Shown in pieces: positions 1-14,100 of a stretch of 64,000 nt of DNA. The notes under the pieces are model-generated. The model did not search any database. It was not told the origin of the DNA and was given only the letters and a program-made list of their open reading frames with translations. How positions within the stretch are numbered: the stretch's first letter is position 1; each line of letters opens with the position of its first letter. The DNA is taken from NCBI GenBank assembly GCA_033063855.1, contig CP093831.1:23374001-23438000 (forward strand), written 5' to 3'. This DNA comes from Smittia aterrima (Eukaryota > Arthropoda > Insecta > Diptera > Chironomidae). Both the position numbers and the translations under genes were made by a program.

Positions 1-1378
1 GATTCAAACGATAATTTAATTAAAGAAAACCAGGAACTGAAATTACTTTCTGTCGCGTATTCCTATGAAGTCCAAAAACTTTTTTGTTTGTTTTGTTTTC
101 AACATCAAACGTTGAGAGAAAATATTTATTTGAAGTCCAAAGTCTCATAAATAATTCTAAAGCTACTCGATTCGCCACTGCTCGTATGTCTGTGGAAGGC
201 AAAACTTGATTTCCTGAAAACTGAAAAATCGATAACTCCTGAAATATTCATTGCTCTTGCTTGTTCTCTCGCTTTGTCAACTGTTGTGTGATTGCGTTGC
301 GCCTCTCAAACGTGTCATAATTCATGCAAAATGGCCAACGCCTCCCTCATCCACATCATCTCGCATGAATTATTTAATTTGATTACTTTACAAAATCACT
401 TTCTCGTAGTGTGAGCGAGAGATGAAGGTGGAAGCGTCTGTTTAAACTTTTGCATTTGCCCTTTCAGTGTTTGGGGTCGTTGAGAACGATAATCTGTTGT
501 GGATTCAAAGGGTGGAAGTTTCAGAATGTAAATAGCCGAGAACGAATCTGATTTTCGTATTTGTTTGGGGCTCTCAGATTACGGTCGTTTTGAGGGAATA
601 TTTGAAAGCTATCGAGGGATCGCGGCAAAGTACTCATTACGTGAAAGTATCTCTCGTCACTTACAATCAAAATAAATTCAATCATTAAAGAGTTGATTAA
701 AGTTTAGTGAAGGAAATGGCAAAGACAATAAAGTTCCCCGTAGCGTATTTCAAATTAACGTTGAAATGCAAAATAGGTTTTTGTTGTTGGCAATAATTTT
801 CATTTCGAATGCACATTCTGCTTTGAAATTTCCACGCTTTCCTGTCATGCACTCGGGAAACGGAAAATTATTTTCTCTCCCGTTTTTTTTAATTGCGGAA
901 TTTTTCCTCTCGTTGAGATGTTGAAGAAGGTTTGACGTAACGACATAAATCGCTTTCTGCATAAAACTTCATGACCCGTATGAGCTGTTTATAGTTCTGG
1001 AAGAGGTTTTAATTCATGAGGAAAACTTTATTAAAACTTTATTATGTGACAAGTCCGTGTTAACGATAACGAGTTGGAAACAAAGCTGAGGAAAAGCTTT
1101 TATCATGCTGCGGGTGTAAATCATTAAATTAATTTGTGTTGGGGCTGCTTAATTAATGAGGCGTAATGTTTACACTTCCACATTTATCATTTTCGAACAT
1201 CAACTCAGAATGGATGATGTGTGATGAGATATCAAACAATGCGTGTCCTTAAATTCTCCTTCGTCGAAGGAACAAAATGTTTCTAGAAGATTAACTAATC
1301 ACCAGCCGCGTCATCACTTTCTTCTTGGAATTCTCATAAACTTCTCGTTTTTCAATTCAATTTATTGCATCAAAACGT
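1..1378. other. Noncoding stretch, presumed dystrophin intron
   Basis: No convincing coding exon is seen. The short open frames are AT-rich, have no recognisable domain and lack good splice sites. Because a dystrophin exon enters at 4947 with an acceptor, this stretch probably lies in an upstream dystrophin intron. The left border of the inverted duplication begins near 1379. Confidence 0.5.
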
Positions 1379-4300
1379 TCTGACAGAGAAAGCTCATAAG
1401 CAAATGGACTTTCTCGCTTTGAAATCATTTTTCCTCGTTTCAAGTTTCATTTTGAATGAAGAAGCGAATGAGAGAGAAAGAGGAAAGTGCATTGAAGCTC
1501 ATTCAATTCAATTACCGTTTCGTGATGGGATTTCGTAAGAACAGTTGTTCATTCCTTCAAAGATTTCCGCTTAGCAAAGGAAGAAAAAAGTAAAAAAATT
1601 CAAGTCCAATTCATATCTTCGATCTCTCGAAGTTCAAAGGACGTTTAATAAATCATCCGACATCTCTTTCGTCTTCGAATCTCTTGAGCAAACCTAATCA
1701 GAGTGAAAGAGGAGAAAAAACTATCATTGAATTAGATATTGGGTCGGGAGCTTGCAGCAGTTTGTTGTGCTATCAGACATTTATCTCACTCGCTTCGGCC
1801 CAAAAACAATTCCCTCGGCAAACCGGAAAACATGAAAACTTTTTGCCTGCTCGTCTCGCTTGCTGTTATTTCCGTCTGCGGCTGCACGAATAATGAAAAC
1901 ATTTCGTGTTTTTCTATTAGTTTGTGAGCGAAGAGGAACGAGAGTTGGTTTGTTGGCAACCTGGGGCTTCACATCTCTGCAGATGTACACGAAACCGAAT
2001 TATGAGCCTTCAATATCTCACCAGCAACTCGATTCTCATGGACCTCGTTGAATGATTTATTCTTCTCGTGGCTCTCTAAGAAGTTTCTTGTGATCGAAAG
2101 GCTAAATCAGAACGAGACCGATCATAATTCATTTAAGTTTTTCTTGTTGTCGTTGATCTCTCAATGGGCCATTATCTCTTTATCTCTCTCACTCTCTCTC
2201 CTCACCGAACAATAAATTTCACATTTCTCGTCTTTGCCTTTTCCCCGAAAACTTTCTTTAGCCTTCATAGCCTTACTGAGACGTAATCCCGAATAATCCA
2301 GTCGTTGGTGAAATTAATGGAAACGAAAAACAAGAGAAAAATGTTTCTTTCACTCTTTTGTGTTTCACAATTTGTTTTGTTTGAAGAATCCTTTGGTCAA
2401 AGCAAGAGAGAGAAGAAGCTTCGGTATTACAGAAAAAGCTTAAAACTTTTGTTTTTAAATAATTCACGTTGATACTTTTATGCGGTGTCTGTTTTTATCT
2501 TCAACTTGTTTCAAACAATTTCAACAAAAAGGACAAAATGTTTTTTAAGTTTCAGACTAGAACAAACCATGAACTAGAAAAATTTAAATGAAAACTTTAA
2601 TTTTTTTCTTTCAACTCTTAAAATCTTTTTCATGAGTGATGTGGGAAATTTTCTGTTTTCAGTCGAACGTGGAAATTTCAATGGCATCAAATATTTAATC
2701 TATGATGATTCAATAAGTAAACAAATCATTTTTTTAATATCAACTTTTAACGAACTTTTTCAAAACTTTGAAACGTTTCCTTTCCCTTGTTTATTTACAA
2801 CCGATTCAACTGAAGAAAGATTGCGAACGCGAAAAATCAGATTTCATATTTTTTCGAGTATAAAGTGCATTGTGAAGTAATTAAAATGAATCAAGAGCGA
2901 GAAGTGCAGTTGAATGATCTGCCGAACGAGATCTTGACCAAAGTTTTTCAGTATTTGGATGTCAAAACTTTGATGGAAACATCTCTCGTCTGCAAGAAGT
3001 AAGTTTTACCATTTTTTTTTTGTTTACATCCTGGTTTTATGCAAGTTTGAATTTCAGATGGAACGACATTATTGGACAGGATGCTACAATCATGAAGAAG
3101 ATCAAGCTTGAATTGGATGTTTCTCGAAGACATTCAGATGAGATAGAAGATATTCAGATGCTGCCAGAGAAGTTCACTCGAAACTATCAAGAGATCCAGA
3201 TTTTCGGAGGTTTTAATGAAATTGTGGACGGTGAATTTATGGAACCAATTTTGATACCATTTGAAATGATATTGACGACATTGACGAATTGCTCACAATT
3301 GCGAAATCTTAAAATTAAAAGATGCCCAATTGAAGAGGGAGAAATGACAAACTTCAACAAGTTACTTGCATCGATGACGAATATTGAGACGTTGGTCATT
3401 GAGAAGGCGGAATGTGATATCGATCTAAGTCTTCTTAATCGTCTGAAAAAGTTGCACCTGTTTCATTGTAAAGTAAGTCAAATTACCTAAAACGTTTTTC
3501 TTAAGTTTCCTTCATTAAAAAAGTTTTATTTCAGATTCTAAAGTTTCCTAAATCAGCTCAGTTGACCAGTTTAAAAATCTCATGCCCAACGTTAGAAAAT
3601 CTTTCTGAATTTATCTCATTTCTGGCCGATCAGAAAAGCCTCGAGAACCTCTTCATTAACTGCGACGCTGTATGCACCAGCAACATTCGTTTTGACCAAA
3701 TGCAAGCAATTCGATTTCCTCTAAAGAAGCTTTCAATCTATGGACGTAACAACTGGTTTGGATCGGAAGAAAATTTGTTGCTCTTTATGAAAAAGTTTTT
3801 GAATACTTTGGAGGAACTAAGTATTGGACCTGGATTCCCAACATCAGCATATGAGATGATTTTTAACGAATTTCGCAAACTGCAATCGTTGCACGTTTGC
3901 CCCGATGACCTACCAAAAGAAGACTCATTTTACTTCAATATTCGTCCAAACTTCTCAGTTCAAAAGCTTGCTCATGACTACTTTCGACCTGATTTGACAA
4001 GCATGAAAGGATTCATCGGCAAACTTCCAAATCTCCAAACTCTGGAATTGCGCGATTCAGATCTTTCAAAGGACCTAACGATAGTCATCGCCAATAAACT
4101 CAAAAAGCTCAAGAATCTCGAATTCTCCGGACTTTTCGATCAAACTTTCGAAGGAGTGAATATTCCAAGTTTAAGAAAGACTCATATCAATCAGCTCCGT
4201 TACTACAAACGGCAAGAATGGAAACAAATGATCAAAGTAATGCCAAACATCGAAGAATTTGAAGTAGAATGTGACCACTCTATGAATCATTTGAATCTCA

Positions 4301-5124
4301 AGAGTATCAAAATTATCGGTGAAGGTTGGCCTCAGCTGAAACACGTCAAATTAGGAGAAGGATTTGTTGCTTCAAAGAAAATGTTCGATCTGTTCCTGTC
4401 TAACTGCAAGAACTTGAAAACCATGGAAATTCGCGAGGATGCATTCAAGTCAGATGAAAAGAAAGAAGCAATTTTACGCGAAGTTCAACGAGATGGATTC
4501 AGTTTCGTTATTGTTAAGTATAAGAAAAACTGATTCTGTTAACATTGTTCCAAAAGATATTTTTTGTATGAAAACGAGCGAGGCAAGCTCACAACTTAAA
4601 ACTGAAATAAAAGGCTGTTTAGAAAAACTTTAAATTTGTCTTTCAACTCTTGAAATGGTTCTCTCGTTTCGAATAATTTTCTTTCATCTCCATTTCTCGT
4701 TTAACGTTTTCCTCGCCGTAGAGATTAAATTTTTAATTGCACGAAGCAGAGAAAAACTGAAAGCTTAATCCACAAAACTGCTTTAATTCCTTCGCCGAGT
4801 CGTAATTTAAAATTTATGCTTCATTCTCTTGCTTCTACAACGTGTCGTTAATATAAAAAGAAAATCTTCCATCGCGTCATCACAATTCTCATCGACTCAT
4901 AACTCAAAAGGTTTTAATTACATTTTCCACTGAATTATCTTTTCAGGATTTGCAATCGGAAATTGAAGCGCATCGCGTGGTGTACGATCGTCTCGATGGA
5001 ACCGGAAGAAAGTTGCTCGGCTCGCTAACATCGCAAGAGGATGCGATTATGCTTCAGCGTCGATTGGATGAAATGAATCAGCGCTGGAATCATTTAAAGT
5101 CAAAGAGCTTGGCAATAAGGTGAG
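1379..5124 (+). repeat. Left copy of a 3.7 kb inverted duplication
   Basis: This segment recurs in reverse orientation at 52909-56638. The match starts at about 1379 (TCTGACAGAG) and runs through an F-box/LRR gene. It ends a few bases after the splice donor of the dystrophin exon at 4947-5119. By eye, 1680-2470 is nearly base-for-base identical to the other copy, the 3' flank 4540-4946 differs at only a few percent of sites, and the F-box coding exons differ much more. The dystrophin exon works here, so this is the likely source locus. It is also possible that assembly merged two haplotypes. Confidence 0.9.
2886..4533 (+). CDS. F-box/leucine-rich-repeat protein, copy 1
   Basis: Three exons are predicted: 2886-2998, 3058-3472 and 3535-4533, giving 508 aa. 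Both introns are about 60 bp with GTAAGT donors and TTTCAG acceptors, and the phases agree. The ATG at 2886 opens directly into an F-box at residues 7-42 (LPNEILTKVFQYLD, then SLVCKKWNDII). The rest holds degenerate leucine-rich repeats such as LRNLKIKRCPI, LEELSIGPGFP and LQTLELRDSDL. F-box proteins of this class are expected to bind Skp1 and present LRR-bound targets to an SCF ubiquitin ligase; the target is unknown. A poly(A) signal AATAAA lies at 4606-4611. The gene sits within a dystrophin intron on the same strand. Its paralogue is inverted at 53491-55123. Confidence 0.85.
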
Positions 5125-8100
5125 AATAAAGTGAATAGAATAATCAGAAGCGCAGATGTTCTCTCAACTTTAAATGAGGATGATTGACATAAGAGCCGCT
5201 CTTATGAAGAATTCCCCCGTGTCGAGTTATTTTGAAATGCAAATCTAAAAGCTTTGCGTCACTCAACCCGAAGAGGAAGCGAAGAACGACACAAATCTGT
5301 TAAGCGAATGGCGATGCATCATCTGCTCGACGGTGAATGGAATTATTCGCTTGAAGCTCATAAATTATTTACCAACTGAGTGCTTTGAGCGTCACGAGAA
5401 AACGCGGTGGCAGTCGCAACGACAAGCAGATGCGATAAACCGAGAAAAAAGTCTTTCTACCGACCTCCCACTTGGGGAATTTCCCTGAGTTAATTTTTCA
5501 TTTCATTAAACTTTTCATTCTGAAGAGTCTCGCATCATCCCTCGCCATTCTAAACCGCACATCTCGAAACAGCTTAATTGCTTTTTCCGTTTGCATGACA
5601 AACATAATTAAGACCAAACTCGCGAGTTTCAACCAAATGAACATGTTTGGTCATTCCAGTCCGTAACTTCATTGCCATTCGAAGCCTTCTAATCACCATT
5701 GTGTGGTTTCCTGTTTCTGTTACTAGTTAGACGCCCGTTCTGCTCATGCACGGTTGAGTTTCAAGATTGCAAATTGTCTCGAGTTCATGAGAAAGTAATT
5801 TGAGAGTCTTCAAATAACTTCAGTCACAGACTTCTCCGTTTAGAGTTTTGATTTGAAAATATTAACAGAAAGCTACGACTGATAATTGAAATTTCATTTC
5901 GGATTCTAATTATTTGCATATACGAGCGCGTCAACTAAACACCTAATTGAATTGCCATACGTGCTTCATGTTTATGCTGATCAATGGCAGCTCTCAATAA
6001 TTTCAATAAATTATTTAAAAGCATTTCTCGTGCAATGAGAATTTTCCATCTGCTACGTGACATTTCAGTTGTGTGAGGATGACATTGCGAAGATTGAAGA
6101 TGAAAACTTTCTTCTCTCTTCATGTGTCATTAAACTGAATCTCATCGCTACATCAACATAATGGATCGTTATGAATACGACAAGATTTGGCTAAGAATGT
6201 GATCTAACTGTCGCAATTTGTTTCTCTTCTTTCACAGAAACCGTTTCGAGTCGAATTCTGAACACTGGAACGCTCTGTTGCTGTCGTTGAGAGAAATGAC
6301 AGAGTGGGTGATTAGAAAGGATACAGAGTTATCATCCATCGAGAGAATGCACAGTCCTGTTCGTGGAGATGCTGCTAGCTTGGCAAAGCAACTTGTAAGT
6401 TTATCATCATCATCTCAGTGATTGACGAAGAGATGGCGCTTCAATGAAAAGTTGTCTCCTCAGCTTTCTTTTCGAAGTATTTAGTTGACTTCAATCAAAT
6501 CAATATTGCAGATGAATGAAAATTCTTAACAAATATCGATTCTAAGCCTTTTTTCATTGTGCCATAAAAGACTTGGGACGTTCGCTTCGACGAATCGACG
6601 TTTTATGATATTTTCATTCTTCAATAAATTTCAATGGCTCAATATATAAAAGCAACAGCAATAAATGGATGAGAACGTACCGAGGGAGAAAAACTATCTG
6701 CAAGGGATATAAAATAACATGTCGCTCGATGCGATTCATTCTTCTTTTGCAAACGACCCGAAATTTCTCATTCCGGAGAAGAAAAAAAAGGATGAAGAAA
6801 GCATTCGCAAACATCTTCCCTTTGTGTCTCGCTTTAGTTGACTTTAATGGAAAAATCAAACAGAAGAATTCGTTTCTCGACGAAGAAGTTAAGTTTAATG
6901 TTCATGACATTGAGCAAGAGGAAAGAGAATTGCTGGAAAAACATTCAAAGAACTTCTCTTAAGGAATTTTTCGCGAGAAAGCTTTTTCATCGACCTTTGG
7001 TCTGTGTGTTCATGAAAATAGGAAAATCATTAGTTGAGTGTCTCTTGAGAAATTGCAAATCTCTTAAGACCTTGTGAGGAATTCAATGAAGAAAACAAAT
7101 AACGAAAAAAGCCTTCACACTGAGTATCTCGATCTTCTGAATTTTTTCTTGCCTCTTCTCCTTGGCGAGGAAAGCTCACAACAATGAAAAGATTAGGATG
7201 AGAACTGGCGGACTGGGATTTGAGGACAGAGAAATGTTTTTCTCGTAAAGACCAGAGAAAATTGTCTTTTGAGAAATTGAATTGTTATCTGTGCACTGAG
7301 CAGCAAACAGCAAAAGCCAGCCAATGATTTTTATGAAGCCGAATGAATAACAAACAAAACGACAAAAGAAAGTTAAACAGGAAGCGGAAAATGCCGCTAG
7401 CTCTGCTCTGCTGCTGTTTATAGTTCTCATTGCACAATTCCCACAAGAAAGCATTGAAAGGGATGAAGACGTCGACGTAAACATCCTAAAGGGATGCTAT
7501 TAAAGACAGTAAATATTTTTCTCGGTGTTTACAACTTCCATGAAAGTTCATGATGACTTTTAGAGCAATTTGATTGCAATGCAAGAGAGAAAACTTAATT
7601 TTGTATTCTGTTGTTGTTGACGCTAGCAGTTAAGGAGACAACTGAAGTTCTCGTAATTGAAAGTGAACAACTTTTCATTCCTTCTCCTTAAACCAAACCC
7701 TTTTGTCATTCCCAGGATGATCACAAGGCATTCAGAAGACAACTTGAAGACAAGAGACCAATTGTCGACAGTAATCTTCTAAGCGGGAGACAGTTCGTAG
7801 CAAGCGAGCCTCCAATTTCAGATGCGAGTGACTCCGAAGGTTCGTAAAGTCGTAAAGAAACATTTAAAAAAACATTTTTTTCAATTTCTTATTTTCCTTC
7901 ACAGCATTTGATGCTGACTCACGCTTCGCATCAGCAGAAGATCAAAATCGCGAGCTCACAAGAAGCATTCGCAGAGAAGTCGCAAAGCTCACGGAGCAAT
8001 GGAATCATTTGATAAATCGCAGCGATAACTGGAAACATCGATTAGACGAGTACATGACGGTGAGTTTGCAATTTCTTTTTGATCCACGACAATTTCATTA

Positions 8101-11100
8101 AAACTTCGCGCACACATCAAAGCCGCAAACTTTTCATTTCAAAGCGGTTTCATTTAAAAAGAACGTGAATGAAATAATTTTCCTCAAAGCGCTGAAGTTT
8201 TGGCATCTGGAATGATGAATGGTCGTCGTCGACGAAGAAAAGAAAATCTTTCACGCGTTAATCCTGAAAAACTGTTGCGATAAAAAATATTTGATGAGAC
8301 GAGAAGAAAAATGATTCTTCAAGGCGACGACACGGGAGCGGGGGGATTGTGAGATTTCTGAGGCTTAAGTGAATATTCAGGATTATCTTACGCGTGTTGT
8401 TGCTTTATTTAAACTTTTAAAGAATTTGATATCAATCATTGCGCAACTAAAGCTTTCATAAACAAATGCCGAGCCTTCTTTTGTTTCTCTAATGCTTATG
8501 CTTGTTTATGTAAGAGTCTCTCGCGATAAGAAATGAGCTGAAGTGTAATCATTAAAAATAGTTCTTGACATAAGTGCTTACGCTTTCGTGCCCTTCCTAG
8601 TCTTGTTTGCATTTCATTTCAAATTGCCTCTCTTGTCGTCAACTCATGTCAATGTCAGGAGTCTGAGATTGCTTTTTATCTTAATTAGCATCACCGCGGA
8701 ACAGAAAAACTTCAAATTGTTATTCAGTCGCGTGAGCTTTTCATGGAATCGTTGGCTTCAAGTTGCAATTCCAACTCAACCGCCGCCCATTTGTTTCATT
8801 CATTCTTTCTCGTCTAGTTCTCTATTCCTCTCTCGGTTTCTGAATTCGTATTTCTAAGCTGACTAATGCACCGTAGCCAAGTAATTATTCATGATTTTGA
8901 TGTGTTTATGCGCGACAACGCCATAAACGGTTTGAGTCAGAAAAGCGAGAATAAAAGAATATTTCGGTGCTCGTTGTGTGGTTCGTTAAATGAATTTCTG
9001 TGCGTTTTGTCCATTTAAAGATGATCCGTTTATTGCATATCGTAGGCTTTGTCACGTTAACTGTTGTTAGGGCTTTTTGCTTTAGAAGATTTCGAGAGTT
9101 GAAAGAGAGTTTCGTTGACTCTCAGCGAATGAAAAGCCCTCCATTCAATTTCTATCTCTCGTCGATGCAGCAGAAGCGTTTAAACGAGTGTAGCAATGAA
9201 ATTCCGCTAATTGAATTCAAATTTTATTGTTTTTCTAACTGACATAGCATTCGCCAATTTCTGTTTATTTACATCCCGAAGCTCAATAAGAATCGATTCG
9301 AAATGCAATTCGTTTATGTCATTCGGTAACTGAAACGAAATAAAATTTATTTTCTCTATTGGATCATGAACAATCGCTAACGCACCTAGAACCGAAATGA
9401 AAAGATTCATAAAAGTGAGAGAATTTCGTTTTCCTTTTGATTCTGCTTTTCGTTCTTAAATCATTTCACTGCCGGCATTCATGAGCTTGTGTGTGTGCAT
9501 TCATTTCCATTTTCAATGTTTATTTAAACACGTTTTAAAATATTTTAAAGTTCTCTCGATTCTGTTTCTGTTTCCACTCCGCCGCGATCCATTCAGTTTG
9601 AATCGAATTTTCGTCGCGCTAGCACATCGTGCATCGTCCGTGTTTAGTTTTGTTAGTCGCGTCGCTGTTTTTTGTTCGTTATCGGTCGTCGTGGTTCAAG
9701 TGAATGTTATATCGGTTCGTTGGAAGTGAAGGGAACTGCATGAGCGACTAGAAGACTAAAGACAAGATTGAAATTTAAATCTGGAAGTTATTCGAAACTT
9801 TTCGGTTTTATTTTTCAATCCGTCGTCGCTTTTTGATGTGCCAACGACTGATATCAGGTTGCTCCACGAGACAGTCAACGATTTAATGAAATTATCCAGA
9901 ACGATTGCGGAAAAAGAGAGAAAAAAGTTGGAGGCGGAGAGATTTCCGTTCGATGAATATTCAAATCGAATTAAAGCGATTGACTTTGAATTTCCCTCGT
10001 GACTCTAAATTTCTCTCGACTCGAGTTCAATTCTGTGGCTTTTCCACCCTTAACGTCGTCCTTCGAATGTCCGGCCACAGACGCCCTAAGACGACAAACT
10101 GCTGCTGCTGTGAAATTGGACTTTTAATGTCGACCATGTGAACTCATAATTTCTGTGCTTCGGAAGATTCTTGACGTTTGCGTTAGCCTTTTAAGAAGGA
10201 AAAGAGAAGACGAAACATAATTTTTAATACGGCACACAACACCATCGTTGCGCCATGTGATAAAGTTCTCTCTCTTTGCTGTCGTTCTTTTCCCTCCTTC
10301 GCTCGATTGAGACACAAAAACTCGCATAAATTCTCGAACTGCTTTTGCCTTTAAGCTGATTAAGATTTTTTTGTGGCTCCAAACTCGTCGTTGTTGCTGT
10401 TTGTGGTGTCATTTTTTATGTGTCATGCGAAAAAAGCGAAACAATCATAATTCTGACGATGGAGAAAATGTTTTTCGCTTCAGGCTAACAGCAAAAACTT
10501 TTATGAATTCCTTAAGTTGTTAAATCGAAGAGTCTTCGAACGAAGTATTCGAAGCACTTAAGTGGAAGACGATTCCTCTTGAGCGACGCCTACAAGAACT
10601 TCCGCGAACTTGTAGCCGTTCGTCGCTTGCAAAAGTCTAACGCCACCGATGCATAAATTGCGTTGAAACTCGAGTAACAGCAGAACAATGAGTCACGAGT
10701 GCTAAAAATAGAAATGAAGTTCGTTCCCGCTTCAACAAGCAACGTCGCCGGGTCGAAAACGCGAAGAAATTTATTTCATGTCTCGTCGCTTACGCGATCT
10801 TGTTTTCTTTTGAATTATTTCTCATTCTTAAAAGATTTCCTATCTCAAATCGCCGGTGAATGCTTCCAACATGTGTTCGGAAATTGCTAAAGAGTTTCGT
10901 GGACGCGACGAAACTGAAATGTGAAATCTAATCCAAACTCTTTTCAGTAGTCGCATTCACATCTCATCAAACACAAAACGATTAATTCATTTGAAGTTTC
11001 CATTAACGAAATCTGTTTAAATTCCAACGAAAACAGTTTTACTTAATGTTGAATGTCATTCACGATGCTCATCTGGTGTTTACGAGAAGAGAAACTAGCG

Positions 11101-14100
11101 GCGATTGCCCGCAAGTCAATTCATCGCCTCGACATTTATGTTGCGAAGCTAATTAATTGAGAAATTTAAATGAACTCATCGGGAACTTAAGCGCTCATTG
11201 ATTTGATGAAGTGATGACTTGTTGATCTCAGACTTAGAGATTGACTGACAAAAGAATTCGTAAACAAATATTTTAAAACTGGATCAGAAACTTTTTTTTT
11301 TGTTTCAATTTTAACGACGAATCTTCCAAGAAAGGATTTTTAATTAGTCGAATCTTCGCGAACATATGTCGAGAGGATCATTTCGCATTTGCATTCACTT
11401 CGAATGTTCGTGTGGGCATGACGAGAAGATGGAAATATAATTAACTTTGTCATTTTTCTTCGCCCTTCGTCCATCAATTCAATTTGAGTCATTCGTTAAG
11501 TGGACAGCTTCGAAAATCATAAAAGAGAGTCTCGCCAAATTGATAAATTGAAATTCACTTAGGAGAACTTGTACTCGCCATGAATATTGAATCATTTCTC
11601 AAATGAAAGACGCGACACAAATGTTTCAAATAATAATAATCCTGGACTCAGGTCACGTTCGATGCTTCTTGGGGAATTTCTCGCCTCCACTTTCCTTTCA
11701 TTATCGGTGATTTCAATGTCGACATTTCTCCATCTGCAGCTCAAAAGCGAAACGCGTGATTGTGTTAAGTGAACAAATTGATAAAAGCGCACATCATCGA
11801 GCGACTAAAAAATCCGTCGCTCCAGCAAATTGAGTGAAACGAAAAAAGGCGAAAAAAAAAAGTTATTCGATGTGAAGCGAATTAATTGATAACGAACGAG
11901 AGAAAAATGCAATTGAAGTCGAACAGCAGCATGTTGAGCTTAACGAAATCAATTGACATGGCTTCGACGACGTCAACCTTATCGATAAAAACCAACATCG
12001 AGCGTACGGCCGACGGTCGGTTTGTTGTGAAGAAGGCAAATAGCTTGGATGATGAGTTCAGTAGCGAAGCTATAAGCAGTTGCAGTGATAACGACGAGAA
12101 AATATTTACAGCCATGAAAAGACAAAGTGAGGATTGTCAGAACGAAATTGACTTCGATGTCGATACGAGTGACGCGAGTGATTGCGATTCAATGTTGGAT
12201 AACTTCGATGTGACTCTCGTTAACGAGACTGAGAGCTATAGCCCAAAAAACGATGCTGAACGAATGTTCTTCGAGGTTGTCGAGGTTTTACGCTTCGAAC
12301 AAGAGGTAAACCTTTCGGAATTATCTGAGATTTGTTGTTATCATCAACTCATGAACTAGCATTGGAATCTTTTTGCTGGGGTTCACGTCGAAAGGTTCAT
12401 TGCGACAGAAATAAATTTGCAAATCATTTGATTCCGCCCGTTTGTTTATTGTTTCATAGCCCAAGATTAGAAATTCATGAGTTGTCTTATCTCGACAAGC
12501 TTATTTGTCAGTGGAATGTTTAGGACAAAATGAGATTCTTACTTACTGTTGGTTTCCGAATAAACTCTCGAAGCTTTGCTGAAGAGATTCGAAAACTAAT
12601 TCGACAGAGAACAGTGAAACGAGTCTTTATCTTTCGCCAAGGATCGAATGTCTGGAGTTCCATTACGGAATCATAATTTGGATTCCAGTAAAGTGACTTC
12701 ATTCAAAAACAAGATTTCTCTCTCCCACGCAATTTTCCCACTTAAATTTGTTAGTTCAATGTTTTCTCGTTAGTTTCGCTGTAGTCGTCGTTAGAGACAG
12801 ATGAAATCAAATCAAGATAACTCTTCTTCTAGACCAACTCAACCTTTGTCTAATTAAACCATTTAGCGAAGAAAACTTCCTTTAGACACTCTCTCCACAA
12901 AAGCATTCGCTAATTGCTGTAAACTCACTTAAATTACGTTCATTTTTCATGAACTTTGTACTCTTCCTGTCAACGAAATTACTCAGTAAATAATTCACGT
13001 TGATTGATTCTCTTACACTTTCTTCTCAGGTCTTCCTCAATCTTCTTACGCAAATGAATCTTTAATCTCTTAAAGTGTTAAACAAGGGAAGTGTGACAGC
13101 GGGTGACTCTAAAGTTTTAATGCGCTCGCTTTTGCTTTTCCTGCAAAAGTTTCTAGAAACGTAAACAATAAATTTCCGTGTTTCGTGTTTTGTTGTTTAC
13201 GTTTTGCCAACACCACATCAGCTCGATGCGGGAAAAGTTTTCGTCTCTGTTGTCGTTTAATTTAAGTTTTTATAGTTTTCTTCGTTCTCTGGCAACCCTC
13301 ATGATACGTTGTTTGTGCTCGTAAAACTTTATTATGAGGTTGAACATTGTTTGCGCCTAGTTTGAAATCCTTTCTTGAGCAAATATTAGTTCATTCTTTA
13401 TAATCTTCCTGCAACAGAGACAGAGAGAAAGAACTTCGTCGTTTTATGGGCGTCAAAGTATAAATGGAGCCTAATTAATTTTCTCGCTAATTTAACGAGT
13501 GTTGAATGATTTTTCGCATGAAAGCTCGAAATGAAATCAAATATTTGTCTCATTAAATCGCTCTCGGTTTCCCACTAATGCATTTCATAGGATTTATCGT
13601 TTTAATCTTGTCCGCACAGCCCAAAGATCTTGTTATCTTCTGTTTGATGTTTGCTCAATGCTTTCGGATTGAAATTGATTCCCATCTTGAGTCAAAACGA
13701 CAATAAACTAATTTATGCGGCTTTGCTTCGGTAAATTTAACGTCAAGCGATTTGTGGATTTGTTATCGATGTGATTAATTTGGAATTAATATCAGAACTT
13801 AACTTTGTTTATGTTAGCGGAAATGTTCGAACGTTAAATTGAAAGCTCAAGCTAAGCGACTTTCGGAATTTATGTCACGACGACGACTACAACTTGCAAT
13901 TGCGTAATGAAATTGATTTCCATTGTTGTGCCTTTTTAATTGTTCTCGCTTGAGATATTTCGCTCGAGACTTGAAAACTCTCGTTTGTCTTATTTACAAA
14001 AAAACAACATCAAATAGAATTTTTCTGTAATAGCATTCGAAATGACAGCGTTAAGTGCACAAGCTTGTGGAGCTTTCCTCGTCATAAACTAGAACAATGT

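Noticed and set aside
1684..2467. Small open frames identical in both inverted copies (also 55549-56332)
   Set aside because: Their identity reflects the recent near-identical noncoding flank. They overlap on both strands and lack domains or splice context.
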